Of a stretch of 64,000 bases of DNA, positions 17,265 to 25,561 are shown piece by piece (within the stretch, counting starts at the first letter, position 1; the number at the start of each line of letters is the position of its first letter). The translations under genes and the position numbers were made by a program. The notes beneath the pieces were generated by a model. That model saw only the letters and a list, made by a program, of their open reading frames with translations. It was not told the origin of the DNA and made no database searches. The stretch lies in NCBI RefSeq assembly GCF_023896955.1, contig NZ_JAMHIW010000005.1:62001-126000 (forward strand), in the 5' to 3' direction. This DNA comes from Micromonospora sp. RHAY321. Lineage in GTDB: Bacteria > Actinomycetota > Actinomycetes > Mycobacteriales > Micromonosporaceae.

Positions 17265-18026
17265 GTGAGCGCGTCCGGGTTTCTCCGGGTGCTGGCGGTG
17301 GACGACGAGCCGCCGGCGCTCGACGAGCTGGCGTACCACCTGCGGGCCGACCCCCGGGTGGCCCGGTTGCACACCGCCGGGGACGCCACCGAGGCGCTGC
17401 GGCTGCTGCGCGACGGTGACGTGGACGTGGTCTTCCTCGACATCCGGATGCCCGGGCTGGACGGCATGGAGCTGGCCCGGGTGCTGCGCCGGTTCGCACG
17501 GCCACCGGCGATCGTCTTCGTCACCGCGTACGACGACGGGGCGGTGGACGCCTTCGACCTGGGGGCGACGGACTACGTGCGCAAGCCGGTGCGCGCCGAG
17601 CGGCTGGCCGAGTCCCTGCGCCGGGTGATCGGCTCGCGGGTCGTCCCCTCGCATCCGGCGGCGCTCGCCCGGGCCGAGGAGGACCCGACCATCCCGATCG
17701 AGCTGGCCGGCACCACCCGGATGCTGCCCCGCTCGGCGGTGCGCTGGGTGGAGGCGCAGGGGGACTACGCCCGGTTGCACACCGCCGAGGGGTCGCACCT
17801 GGTGCGGGTCTCACTCGCCACGCTCGCGGAGCGGTGGGCCGACGCCGGTTTCGTCCGGGTGCACCGCTCGTACCTGGTGCAGTTGAAGTTGATCGCGGAA
17901 CTGCGACTGGTCAACTCCGGCTACGTGGTGGTGATCGACGCTACCGAACTGCCGGTGAGCCGCCGGCACACCCGGGAGCTGAAGGACAAGCTCGTCAGAG
18001 CGGCGAAACAGGACTGGAATCGCTGA
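17265..18026 (+). CDS. LytTR-family response regulator
   Basis: A 253-aa regulator with an N-terminal receiver (acidic pair D13/D14, phospho-acceptor D59 in VVFLDIRMPG, threonine in FVTAY, lysine in YVRKP) and a C-terminal LytTR DNA-binding domain from about residue 140 (IELAGTTRMLPRSAVRWVEA, HRSYLVQL, ELPVSRRH). It is the partner of the adjacent LytS-type kinase. The start is GTG 17265. Targets are unknown; the symporter unit at 22.6-24.7 kb is the best candidate by analogy with other actinobacteria. Confidence 0.92.
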   Translation: MSASGFLRVLAVDDEPPALDELAYHLRADPRVARLHTAGDATEALRLLRDGDVDVVFLDIRMPGLDGMELARVLRRFARPPAIVFVTAYDDGAVDAFDLGATDYVRKPVRAERLAESLRRVIGSRVVPSHPAALARAEEDPTIPIELAGTTRMLPRSAVRWVEAQGDYARLHTAEGSHLVRVSLATLAERWADAGFVRVHRSYLVQLKLIAELRLVNSGYVVVIDATELPVSRRHTRELKDKLVRAAKQDWNR

Positions 18027-18034
18027 GCCGGGAA

Positions 18035-18064
18035 TGGAACGACAACTTCCGTACGTTGTACGCT
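18035..18064 (+). promoter_or_regulatory. Putative promoter with inverted repeat, upstream of DUF5701-like gene
   Basis: TGGAAC (18035-18040) and TACGCT (18059-18064) are separated by 18 bp. The spacer and -10 contain an inverted repeat CGTAC-GTT-GTACG (18050-18062), and another CGTACG follows at about 18069. Together these could be an operator. Confidence 0.4.
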
Positions 18065-18091
18065 AGTCCGTACGACTTCCGGGAGGCCGCC

Positions 18092-18751
18092 GTGTCCGCT
18101 CCGTTCGACGCCGAGACCGAGTTCGACCGTCAACTCGACCGACTGGTGCAGTTGGGCTACCCCGCCCTCGCCGACCTGACCGAGGCCGCCTTCCGCGACC
18201 TGGTCGCACCGCTGCGAGCCAGGGCGGTCGAAGGCTCCGCCGGCCTGCCCGCGCCCACCGAGCCCCGGGTGCCGTTCCTGCTCGTCACCACGCGCGACCT
18301 GATCGGCGTGGAGGCGCGGCTGGAGCTCACCACCCTGGCCGGCAAGCGCAAGCCGGGCTTCCTCGACCGGCACTACGCCGAGGATGACCTGCCGCGCTTC
18401 GACCCGATCAAGGAGCTGGAGGTGCCGGACGGGCCGGCGTACCTGCTCTTCGACGTCGACCGGGGCGAGGAGTTCCGCAACCTGGCACCGGCCACCGCGA
18501 TGGAAGGGATCACCGCTCAGGGCCGGCTGCCGCTCACCATCGACGAGGGGCTCGCCTTCATCACGCTGTACCCGGCCGCGCTGGCCAGCAACAGGTGCTT
18601 CTCGCTGGTCGGCTCCCGGTGCGGCGACAAGCGGGTGCCGGCGCTCTGGATCAGCCAGGGCGCACCGAAGTTGGGCTGGTGCTGGTACGGCAACCCGCAC
18701 ACCTGGCTCGGCTCCGCCTCGGCCCGGCCGGAGCGCAGCGGACTGGAGTGA
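18092..18751 (+). CDS. DUF5701-like conserved actinobacterial protein
   Basis: A 219-aa cytoplasmic protein of unknown function. It begins as a helical region (EFDRQLDRLVQLGYPALADL) typical of the uncharacterised family I know as DUF5701, followed by VPFLLVTTRDLIGVEARL and a C-terminal WGNPHTWLGS-like region (residues around WCWYGNPHTWLGSASA) that is strongly conserved in that family. GTG 18092 has GGGAGG five bases upstream. It is separately promoted and does not overlap the LytTR gene. Family assignment is from memory. Confidence 0.65.
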   Translation: MSAPFDAETEFDRQLDRLVQLGYPALADLTEAAFRDLVAPLRARAVEGSAGLPAPTEPRVPFLLVTTRDLIGVEARLELTTLAGKRKPGFLDRHYAEDDLPRFDPIKELEVPDGPAYLLFDVDRGEEFRNLAPATAMEGITAQGRLPLTIDEGLAFITLYPAALASNRCFSLVGSRCGDKRVPALWISQGAPKLGWCWYGNPHTWLGSASARPERSGLE

Positions 18752-18838
18752 TCCGTTGACGGGTCGACGACGCGGGGCCGGTGGCACTCCCACCGGCCCC
18801 GCTTCGCGTCCGGAGGCGGCACGAGGTTCTTCCACGGG

Positions 18839-18878
18839 TTATCCACAGGGGTGACTCGTTCTCCACAGGTTATTCACA
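18839..18878 (+). promoter_or_regulatory. Cluster of three DnaA-box-like 9-mers
   Basis: TTATCCACA (18839-18847, exact E. coli-type consensus), TTCTCCACA (18859-18867) and TTATTCACA (18870-18878), all on the same strand within 40 bp. They lie just before the -10 of the OmpR-type regulator gene (TACAGT 18910-18915). DnaA could regulate this operon, or titrate here. Confidence 0.45.
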
Positions 18879-18923
18879 ATGCCACCCACTGATCTCCACG
18901 CCGGCTCCCTACAGTCAGGGCCC

Positions 18924-19601
18924 ATGAGGGAACGCCGGGTACTGGTCGTCGAGGACGAACGAACCATCGCCGAGTCGGTCGCCGCACGACTGGGCGCCGA
19001 GGGATTCGCCGTGGAGATCGCGGCGGACGGTCCCAGCGCGGTCGAGCGGTTCCGGACCGGACAGCCGGATCTCGTCGTCCTCGACGTGATGCTTCCCGGC
19101 TTCGACGGCTTGGAGGTGTGCCGCAGGATCCAGGCCGTCCGGCCGGTGCCGGTGCTGATGCTCACCGCCCGGGACGACGAGACGGATCTGCTGGTGGGGC
19201 TCGCGGTCGGCGCGGACGACTACCTCACCAAGCCGTTCTCGATGCGGGAACTGGCCGCCCGGGTGCACGTCCTGCTGCGTCGGGTGGAACGGGCCGCCGC
19301 GCCCGTGCCACCCGCCATCCACCTCGGCGACATCGAGATCAACGAGGCCGAGCGGCGGGTCCGCCGGGCCGGCGCGGACGTGCACCTCACGCCGACCGAG
19401 TTCGACCTGCTCGTCCACTTCGCCGGGCGGCCCCGCACGGTGCTCCCCCGCGAGCGGTTGCTCGCCGACGTCTGGGGGTGGGCCGAGGGGAGCGGCACCC
19501 GCACGGTGGACAGCCACGTCAAGGCACTACGCCGCAAGCTGGGCGCCGACCTCATCCGCACCGTGCACGGGGTCGGCTACGCACTGGAGGTGTCGTCCTG
19601 A
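18924..19601 (+). CDS. OmpR/PhoB-family response regulator
   Basis: A 225-aa regulator. The receiver domain has the acidic cluster VVEDE, phospho-acceptor D54 in VVLDVMLPG, MLTARDDE and the lysine in YLTKPF. The winged-helix effector (about 130-225) has LTPTEFDLLVHFA and the recognition helix RTVDSHVKALRRKLG. ATG 18924 fits both the receiver N-terminus and a TACAGT hexamer ending 8 bases upstream (possibly leaderless). An in-frame ATG 45 bases earlier overlaps the DnaA-box cluster. The following kinase gene overlaps by 4 bp. Confidence 0.95.
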   Translation: MRERRVLVVEDERTIAESVAARLGAEGFAVEIAADGPSAVERFRTGQPDLVVLDVMLPGFDGLEVCRRIQAVRPVPVLMLTARDDETDLLVGLAVGADDYLTKPFSMRELAARVHVLLRRVERAAAPVPPAIHLGDIEINEAERRVRRAGADVHLTPTEFDLLVHFAGRPRTVLPRERLLADVWGWAEGSGTRTVDSHVKALRRKLGADLIRTVHGVGYALEVSS

Positions 19602-20680
19602 GCGCCGTCCTGCTCGCCCGCCTCGACCGGGTGCTGGAGCTGCTGCCCCGCCCGCTGGATCCGGTGCGCTCCATCAAGCTGAAACTGGGCGTCCTGCTGG
19701 TCGCCTCCGGCGCGGCCGGGCTGGCGTACTTCTCGTACGGCATCGGCTGGCCACCGCCGGTGACCTCGGCGACCGCCATCGCCGTCGCCCTGCTCACCTC
19801 GCAGGTGCTCGCCCACGGCATGACCTCACCGCTGCGGGAGATGACGGCGGCCGCCGGCGCGATGGCCCGGGGCGACTACACCCGCCGCGTACGCGCCACC
19901 TCCCGTGACGAGGTCGGTGAGCTGGCCCAGGCGTTCAACAAGATGGCCGAGGACCTGCACGCCGCCGACCAGCGCCGACGGGAGCTGATCGCGAACGTCT
20001 CCCACGAGCTGCGTACGCCGATCACCGCGTTGCAGGGCGTGCTGGAGAACATGGTGGACGGTGTGGCCGCGCCCGAACCCGCGGCACTGCGCTCGGCGCT
20101 GTCCCAGACCGAGCGGCTCGGCCACCTCGTCGCCGACCTGCTCGACCTGTCCCGCCTCGACGCCGGGGTGGTCCCGCTGCGACGGGTCCGCATCGACGTC
20201 GGGGACTTCCTCGACGAGGCGGTGGAGCACGCCACCGCGAGCGCGAGCGGCGCCGGCCTGGACGTGCACTTCCGGCTCCGCGAGCTGGCGACGCCGCTGA
20301 CCGTGCACGCGGACCCGTGGCGGCTGCACCAGGTGTTCGCGAACCTGCTCGACAACGCCGCGCGGCACAGCCCGGCCGGCGGCACCGTACGGGTGAGCGC
20401 GGAGGAGCAGGCCGGCCAGCTCCGCTTCGAGGTGAGCGACGAGGGCCAGGGGATCCCACCGGCCGAGCGCTCCCGGGTGTTCGAACGGTTCACCCGCGGC
20501 GACCGGTCGGCCGGCGGCGGGACCGGACTCGGCCTGGCCATCGCCCGGTGGGTGGTGGAACTGCACGGCGGCCGCATCCGGGTCCTCGACCCCGCCGGAC
20601 CGTCCGCGGGCCCCCAGCCCGGCTGTCGAATCCAGGTCACCATCCCCAGCGACGGACCACTTCGAGAAGAGGCCGCATGA
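19598..20680 (+). CDS. HAMP sensor histidine kinase with probable CTG start
   Basis: A 360-aa kinase partner of the OmpR-type regulator. A short N-terminus, two membrane helices (about 29-47 and 56-73), HAMP (74-127), HisKA with NVSHELRTP (H136), and HATPase with NLLDNAARH (N box), EGQGIPP and GTGLGLAI follow in order. There is no ATG, GTG or TTG near the expected N-terminus. CTG 19598 has GGAGG 7 bases upstream and overlaps the regulator's TGA as CTGA, so it is the best start. The first conventional codon, GTG 19631, has no SD but still precedes helix 1. The extracytoplasmic loop is minimal. Confidence 0.92.
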   Translation: MSAVLLARLDRVLELLPRPLDPVRSIKLKLGVLLVASGAAGLAYFSYGIGWPPPVTSATAIAVALLTSQVLAHGMTSPLREMTAAAGAMARGDYTRRVRATSRDEVGELAQAFNKMAEDLHAADQRRRELIANVSHELRTPITALQGVLENMVDGVAAPEPAALRSALSQTERLGHLVADLLDLSRLDAGVVPLRRVRIDVGDFLDEAVEHATASASGAGLDVHFRLRELATPLTVHADPWRLHQVFANLLDNAARHSPAGGTVRVSAEEQAGQLRFEVSDEGQGIPPAERSRVFERFTRGDRSAGGGTGLGLAIARWVVELHGGRIRVLDPAGPSAGPQPGCRIQVTIPSDGPLREEAA

Positions 20681-22587
20681 CCAGCCCCGGCAGTACGCAG
20701 GTCCCGCCCACCGGTCCGAGAATGCCGGCTCCCGCTGCGGCTGGCCCGCCCTGGGCCGGGCCCGGACCGGCACTCCCGCCGGCGGGTGGCCGGCCCCAAC
20801 CCTGGCCCGCGCCGCCGGTCGGGCCCCGGCCACCGTCGCTGCTCCAACGTCGTTGGCCGGGGCCGTCCGGCGCCGCCCACCCGCTGGTCCTGGGCGCGCT
20901 GACGGCGGCTGCCGCGATCGGTGCCTCGGCGCTGCCGATGGTCCGCCCCGGCGTCGGCTGGCTGGTCGCCGCGCTGGCCGCCACCGTCGCCCTCGTCACC
21001 GCCGGAGTCGCCCGACGCGGGACGAACCTCCCGGCGGGCGTGCCGCAGCAAGCCGGCTCAGGCACGGCAGCAGGCGTCCCGGCGACGCCGGCCGGGGCAC
21101 CGGAGGCGACCGCCGCCGCCCCGGCCACCGCGGCGCCGCCCACGACCGCCGCACCCGGCCCGACCGCCAGCACCCCCACGACCGCCGCAGCGCCGACCTC
21201 ACCCCCGACTCCGCCCACGACCGCAGGGCCGCCCACGACCGCCGGGCCGCCCACGACCGCCGGGCCGGCCACGACGGATGCGGCGGCCACCACCCGTCCC
21301 GGTGCCACGGGGGCACCGGGGCGGGTGGCGCAGGTCGCCTGGGCCGCCGCCACCGTCGCGCTGGTCGCGGTCGGCTCGGTCCGCGCCGCGGGCTGGCTCT
21401 TCGTGTTGTGCCTCATCGCCGCCGCGGTCACCGCGACGCTCGCGGTGACCGGTGGGCGAAGCCCGTTCGGGATGCTGCTGGCCGCCACGCTGCCGCCGGC
21501 AGCCACCTTCCGTGCGCTCCCCTGGGCGGTACGCGGACTGCGCCGTACGCGGTCGGCCGGCCCCGGGGTCGGGCGGATCCTGACCAGCCTCGCGGTCTCG
21601 GCCGGGCTGCTGACGCTGTTCGGTCTGCTCTTCTCCTCCGCCGACGCGGTCTTCGCCGACCTGCTCTCCGGTCTGCTGCCCGACATCTCACCGGCCGGTG
21701 TCCTGGGCTGGCTGGTCCGCCTGCTGTTGATCGGCACGGGCCTGCTCGGCTGCGCGTACCTGGTCAGCCGTCCACCCGACCTGGAAGGGCTGCGGGCGGC
21801 GCCGACCAGACCGGCGCACCGGCTGGAGTGGATCCTCCCGCTGGCGCTGCTCGACGCCCTCTTCGCCGCGTTCGTGCTGGTCCAGTTGACGGTGTTCTTC
21901 GGCGGCGCGGGTCACGTGCTGCGGACGGCGGGGCTCACCTACGCCCAGTACGCGCGCGGCGGGTTCTGGCAACTGCTCGCCGTCACCGCGCTCACGCTGC
22001 TGGTGATCGCGGTCGCCGCCCGCCGGGCACCGCGGGCGACGCGGGCCGACCGGCTGGTGGTCCGCACCCTGCTCGGCACGCTCACCGTGCTGAGCCTGGT
22101 CGTCGTCGCCTCCGCCCTCTACCGGATGCAGGTCTACGCCGACGCGTACGGTGCCACCCGCCTCAGGCTCGTCGTGGCGACCGTCGAGCTGTGGTTGGGC
22201 CTGCTCTTCGTCCTGGTCGGGGTGGCCGTGGTGCGGCTGCGGGCCGACTGGCTGCCCCGGCTGGTGGTCGGCACGGCGGTGCTGGCGCTGCTCGGGTTGG
22301 CCCTGGTGAACCCCGATCGGCTGATCGCCGACCGGAACGTCGACCGGTACCTGGAGACCGGCCGGCTGGACGTCGGGTACGTCTCCCGGCTGTCGGCCGA
22401 CGCCGTGCCGGCGCTGAACCGGCTGCCCGAGCCGATGCGGACGTGCGCGCTGCGGGAGATCGCCGCCGAGTTGCCCCGGGACGGCCTCTGGGCGGCGAAC
22501 CTCGGCCGGGAGCGGGCACGGCGCGAACTGGAACCGACGACGGCGACCGCCATGGCGGTGGACTGTCCCGGTCCGCGGCGGTGGTGA
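20677..22587 (+). CDS. Polytopic membrane protein (DUF4153/DUF4173-like) with Pro/Thr-rich insert
   Basis: A 636-aa membrane protein coupled to the kinase gene by an ATGA overlap. The N-terminal 65 residues are Pro-rich and cytoplasmic-looking. Two membrane helices then precede a low-complexity segment (about 120-205) rich in Pro, Thr and Ala with PTTAGP repeats, and at least eight more helices follow. TYAQYARGGFWQLLAVTALTLL matches the pattern I associate with DUF4153/DUF4173 proteins. The last 120 residues are soluble and carry paired cysteines. It may be sensed by, or be a target of, the two-component system. Function unknown. Confidence 0.8.
   Translation: MTSPGSTQVPPTGPRMPAPAAAGPPWAGPGPALPPAGGRPQPWPAPPVGPRPPSLLQRRWPGPSGAAHPLVLGALTAAAAIGASALPMVRPGVGWLVAALAATVALVTAGVARRGTNLPAGVPQQAGSGTAAGVPATPAGAPEATAAAPATAAPPTTAAPGPTASTPTTAAAPTSPPTPPTTAGPPTTAGPPTTAGPATTDAAATTRPGATGAPGRVAQVAWAAATVALVAVGSVRAAGWLFVLCLIAAAVTATLAVTGGRSPFGMLLAATLPPAATFRALPWAVRGLRRTRSAGPGVGRILTSLAVSAGLLTLFGLLFSSADAVFADLLSGLLPDISPAGVLGWLVRLLLIGTGLLGCAYLVSRPPDLEGLRAAPTRPAHRLEWILPLALLDALFAAFVLVQLTVFFGGAGHVLRTAGLTYAQYARGGFWQLLAVTALTLLVIAVAARRAPRATRADRLVVRTLLGTLTVLSLVVVASALYRMQVYADAYGATRLRLVVATVELWLGLLFVLVGVAVVRLRADWLPRLVVGTAVLALLGLALVNPDRLIADRNVDRYLETGRLDVGYVSRLSADAVPALNRLPEPMRTCALREIAAELPRDGLWAANLGRERARRELEPTTATAMAVDCPGPRRW
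21213..21266 (+). repeat. Three 18-bp tandem repeats inside the membrane protein gene
   Basis: Three copies of an 18-base unit (GCCCACGACCGCMGGGCC) starting at 21213, 21231 and 21249 encode PTTAGP repeats in the low-complexity linker. Degenerate copies flank them. Slippage-prone; copy number may vary between strains. Confidence 0.85.
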
Positions 22588-22597
22588 GCGGGACCGC

Positions 22598-22625
22598 TTG
22601 ACAATCCCGCAGGGCGGGCGAGACT
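22598..22625 (+). promoter_or_regulatory. Promoter of small membrane protein / symporter unit
   Basis: TTGACA (22598-22603) is a perfect -35. A spacer of 16 bp leads to GAGACT (22620-22625), a weak -10, which ends 6 bases before GTG 22632. The message would be leaderless. Confidence 0.5.
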
Positions 22626-22631
22626 GCCGGG

Positions 22632-23045
22632 GTGGCCAAGCAACTCCCTGACGTGGGGTCGGGCGGTGCGGTACCGCCGCCCCGGCGGACCCGGATCGTG
22701 CTGGCCGAGATCACCCGACCGGACAGCCGGGCCGAGCGGACCCGCACCGAGCTGGCTCAGCAGACCCAGGTCGGCGAGGCGCTGGTCCGCGGCCTGGTCC
22801 GGGCGCAGCTCGCTCTGGCGCTGCGGCTCTCGCTGGTGGTGGCGATCGGGCTCGGCGGGCTGCCCTGGCTGTTCGCCATCGCGCCGTCGCTGGGCCGGAC
22901 CACCGTCGCCGGCGTCAACCTGCCCTGGCTGCTGCTCGGTGTGGCCTCCTTCCCGTTCCTGATCGCGGTGGGCTGGGCGTACGTGCGGCTGGCCGAGCGC
23001 AACGAACAGGACTTCACCGACCTGGTGCAGCGGCCGGAGCGCTGA
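22632..23045 (+). CDS. Small two-helix membrane protein preceding a symporter
   Basis: A 137-aa protein with a charged cytoplasmic N-terminus (residues 1-60) and two membrane helices (about 63-85 and 93-116), ending LAERNEQDFTDLVQ. In position and topology it resembles the DUF485-type partners encoded before acetate symporters, including the one at 30387 here, but the sequence is different. GTG 22632 follows a -10-like hexamer by 6 bases. The symporter start is one base after its stop, so the two are coupled. Confidence 0.75.
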   Translation: MAKQLPDVGSGGAVPPPRRTRIVLAEITRPDSRAERTRTELAQQTQVGEALVRGLVRAQLALALRLSLVVAIGLGGLPWLFAIAPSLGRTTVAGVNLPWLLLGVASFPFLIAVGWAYVRLAERNEQDFTDLVQRPER

Positions 23046-23046
23046 G

Positions 23047-24687
23047 GTGGGCAACGACTACGTGGTCCCGGCCATCGTCGCGGTCACCCTGGTCACCGTG
23101 GGGATCGGCTTCTACGGGCTGCGGCTGGCCCGGACCACCTCCGATTTCCTGGTCGCCTCCCGGGCGATCAGTCCGACCTGGAACGCCGCCGCGATCGGCG
23201 GGGAGTACCTGTCGGCGGCGAGTTTCCTCGGCATCGCCGGCCTGGTCCTCAAGTACGGCGTGGACGTGCTCTGGTATCCGGTCGGCTTCGCGGCCGGCTA
23301 CCTGGCGCTGCTGCTCTTCGTGGCCGCGCCGCTGCGTCGCTCCGGCGCGTTCACCCTGCCCGACTTCTGCGAGCTACGGCTGGGCTCCCGCCGGCTGCGC
23401 ATCCTGGCCACCGCGTTCGTGATCTTCATCGGGTGGCTCTACCTGGTGCCGCAACTACAGGGCGCCGGGCTCACCCTGGCGACGGTGGCCGGCTCCCCGT
23501 ACCCGGTCGGTGCCCTGCTGGTGGCCGCCGTCGTCACCGCGAACGTGGCGCTCGGCGGGATGCGCGCCATCACCTTCGTCCAGGCGTTCCAGTACTGGCT
23601 CAAGCTGACGGCGCTCGCCGTACCGGCGATCTTCCTGGCGTTGCAGTGGCAGGCCGACGCCCGGCCCGCGGTGACCCCGCCCGACGGGCCGACGTTCCGG
23701 ACCGCGACCACCGTCGTGGTCGAGCACCGCGCGACCCTCACCCTGCCCGACGGTGACATCCGGGAGGTACGCCCCGGCGACGAGCTGACCTTCGCCGCCG
23801 GCGACCCGGTGCCGGAGGTGTCCGGGGTGGCGAACGACGCCAGCGACTGGCTGCTGCCCAGCGCGGCCGGCGACGACGACCGGGGCCTGTTCGCCACGTA
23901 CTCCCTGATCCTGGCCACCTTCCTGGGCACCATGGGCCTGCCGCACGTGCTGGTCCGCTTCTACACGAACCCCGACGGCGCCGCCGCACGCCGGACCACC
24001 CTCGTCGTGCTGGCCCTGGTCGGTGCGTTCTATCTGCTGCCCACCCTGTACGGGGTGCTCGGCCGGATCTACACCCCGCAACTGCTGATCAGTGGGCAGA
24101 CCGACGCGGTGGTGGTGCTGCTGCCCGGCGCGGCCCTCGGCGACGGGCTGGCCGGGCGGCTGCTCGCCGCGCTGGTCGCGGCGGGCGCGTTCGCGGCGTT
24201 CCTGTCCACCTCGTCCGGGCTGCTGACCAGCGTCGCGGGCGTGATCTCCACGGACGTGCTCGGCCGGGGCTCGGTGCGCGGCTTCCGGCTGGCCACGGTG
24301 ATCGCCGGTGGCGTGCCGGCGGTGCTGGCGCTCAACGTCTCGGGGCTGGACGTGTCGCAGGTGGTCGGGCTGGCCTTCGCCGTCGCCGCGTCGAGCTTCT
24401 GCCCGCTGCTCGTGCTTGGGATCTGGTGGCGCGGGCTGACCGACCTGGGCGCCGCCGCCGGGGTGCTGGTGGGCGGCGGCGCGGCGATCGGCGCGGTGCT
24501 CGTGACGGTGCTCGGCGCGCCGCTGTCCGGCTGGCCGGCCACGCTCATCGCGCAGCCGGCCGCCTGGACGGTGCCCCTGGCCTTCATCGTGATGGTCGCG
24601 GTGTCGGTTGCGACCCGCCGGCGGGCTCCCGCCGACGTCGCCGCCACCATGCTCCGCCTGCACACCCCCGAGGCCCTCCGCCTGTGA
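23047..24687 (+). CDS. Sodium:solute symporter family transporter (ActP-like)
   Basis: A 546-aa SSS-family secondary transporter with about 13 membrane helices. Family blocks are FLVASRAISPTWNAAAIGGEYLSAASFLG near the N-terminus and GTMGLPHVLVRFYT in the middle, shared with acetate/monocarboxylate symporters. An extracytoplasmic insert of about 70 residues (around 195-275, with VVEHRATLTLPDGDIREV) is larger than in ActP. The substrate is probably a monocarboxylate. It is translated with the small membrane protein upstream, and ends 13 bp from the convergent anti-sigma-like gene. Confidence 0.88.
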   Translation: MGNDYVVPAIVAVTLVTVGIGFYGLRLARTTSDFLVASRAISPTWNAAAIGGEYLSAASFLGIAGLVLKYGVDVLWYPVGFAAGYLALLLFVAAPLRRSGAFTLPDFCELRLGSRRLRILATAFVIFIGWLYLVPQLQGAGLTLATVAGSPYPVGALLVAAVVTANVALGGMRAITFVQAFQYWLKLTALAVPAIFLALQWQADARPAVTPPDGPTFRTATTVVVEHRATLTLPDGDIREVRPGDELTFAAGDPVPEVSGVANDASDWLLPSAAGDDDRGLFATYSLILATFLGTMGLPHVLVRFYTNPDGAAARRTTLVVLALVGAFYLLPTLYGVLGRIYTPQLLISGQTDAVVVLLPGAALGDGLAGRLLAALVAAGAFAAFLSTSSGLLTSVAGVISTDVLGRGSVRGFRLATVIAGGVPAVLALNVSGLDVSQVVGLAFAVAASSFCPLLVLGIWWRGLTDLGAAAGVLVGGGAAIGAVLVTVLGAPLSGWPATLIAQPAAWTVPLAFIVMVAVSVATRRRAPADVAATMLRLHTPEALRL

Positions 24688-24700
24688 CGATTCGTCGCTG

Positions 24701-25561
24701 TCAGCAGGAGTCGGTGCCGAGGCACAGTCGATCGGCCACCCGTTGCGCCACCTGCCGGATGTCCGCCTGGCCGGTCAGGGTGTCCAGCCACACCTCGGCG
24801 ACCAGGTCGCCCTGCCGGACGAAGAGCGTGTGGCTGACCACGCCCTGGGCGTTGAACCTGATCAGAAGCGAGCCGTCTCCGACGAATCCGGAGTCGAGAA
24901 TCGACAGCGAACTCCGCTGACCGTCCGGTTCGCATTGGCTCACCGTCCGCCGGACCCAGTCCATGGTCGCCTTCGCGCCGTCGGCGGAGTATCGCCGCAC
25001 CCGCTCGACGACCGTCGACTCGACGGGTTTGCTGAACACCGCCCCCCGCTCGGCTCGCTGCTTCGCCGTCGGGGTCGGCGTATCGGCGCAGACGTACATG
25101 GCGGCAAAGTCGAACGACCAGTCACCATCCATGTCACTGCCGTCCGCCCGGTAGCCGGACGGCAGGTCCGACGCGCGCAGCAGCGCCGCCGTCGGGATGG
25201 CGGGGCTGGTGGAACCGGTCGTCGACCGGCCATCGGCCGTCGACGGGCTCGACGGTGGCGCGGCCGGGTCGGTGCCGGTTGGCGGCGGCGGAGACGGGGT
25301 CGGTGTCGGGGTGGCCGACGGCGCGGGTGTCGGGGTGGGCGATCCGGTGGCCGGCAGCACCGGGGTCGGCGCCGCATCCGGGCCGCCGGCCAGGGCCATC
25401 GCACCGGTGGCCACCACCGCCACCGCGACCGCGCCGGCGAGCACCGCAGCGACCCTCGTCCGGCGGATACGCCGCCGGCCACGCTCACGCACCTGCTCGG
25501 TCGGGGCCCAGGTCAGGTGCTCGGTGTCGCGGTACATGTCGGTGAAGAGCTGATCAGGCAT
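24701..25561 (-). CDS. Membrane-anchored sigma-factor partner with Pro/Thr-rich stalk
   Basis: A 286-aa protein. A short cytoplasmic N-terminus (residues 1-33) with MPDQLFTDMYRDTEHLTWAP precedes one membrane helix (35-58), a low-complexity stalk rich in Thr, Pro and Ser (65-120), and an extracytoplasmic domain with four cysteines, ending LCLGTDSC. The arrangement suits an anti-sigma factor or sensor for the overlapping ECF sigma gene (8-bp overlap, GAGGAGGT SD). The N-terminal region lacks a recognisable zinc anti-sigma HxxxCxxC motif, so direct sigma binding is inference. Confidence 0.78.
   Translation of the reverse strand: MPDQLFTDMYRDTEHLTWAPTEQVRERGRRRIRRTRVAAVLAGAVAVAVVATGAMALAGGPDAAPTPVLPATGSPTPTPAPSATPTPTPSPPPPTGTDPAAPPSSPSTADGRSTTGSTSPAIPTAALLRASDLPSGYRADGSDMDGDWSFDFAAMYVCADTPTPTAKQRAERGAVFSKPVESTVVERVRRYSADGAKATMDWVRRTVSQCEPDGQRSSLSILDSGFVGDGSLLIRFNAQGVVSHTLFVRQGDLVAEVWLDTLTGQADIRQVAQRVADRLCLGTDSC

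Noticed and set aside
21213..21266. Tandem repeats considered as a CRISPR array
   Set aside because: The 18-bp units are contiguous without spacers and encode protein repeats.
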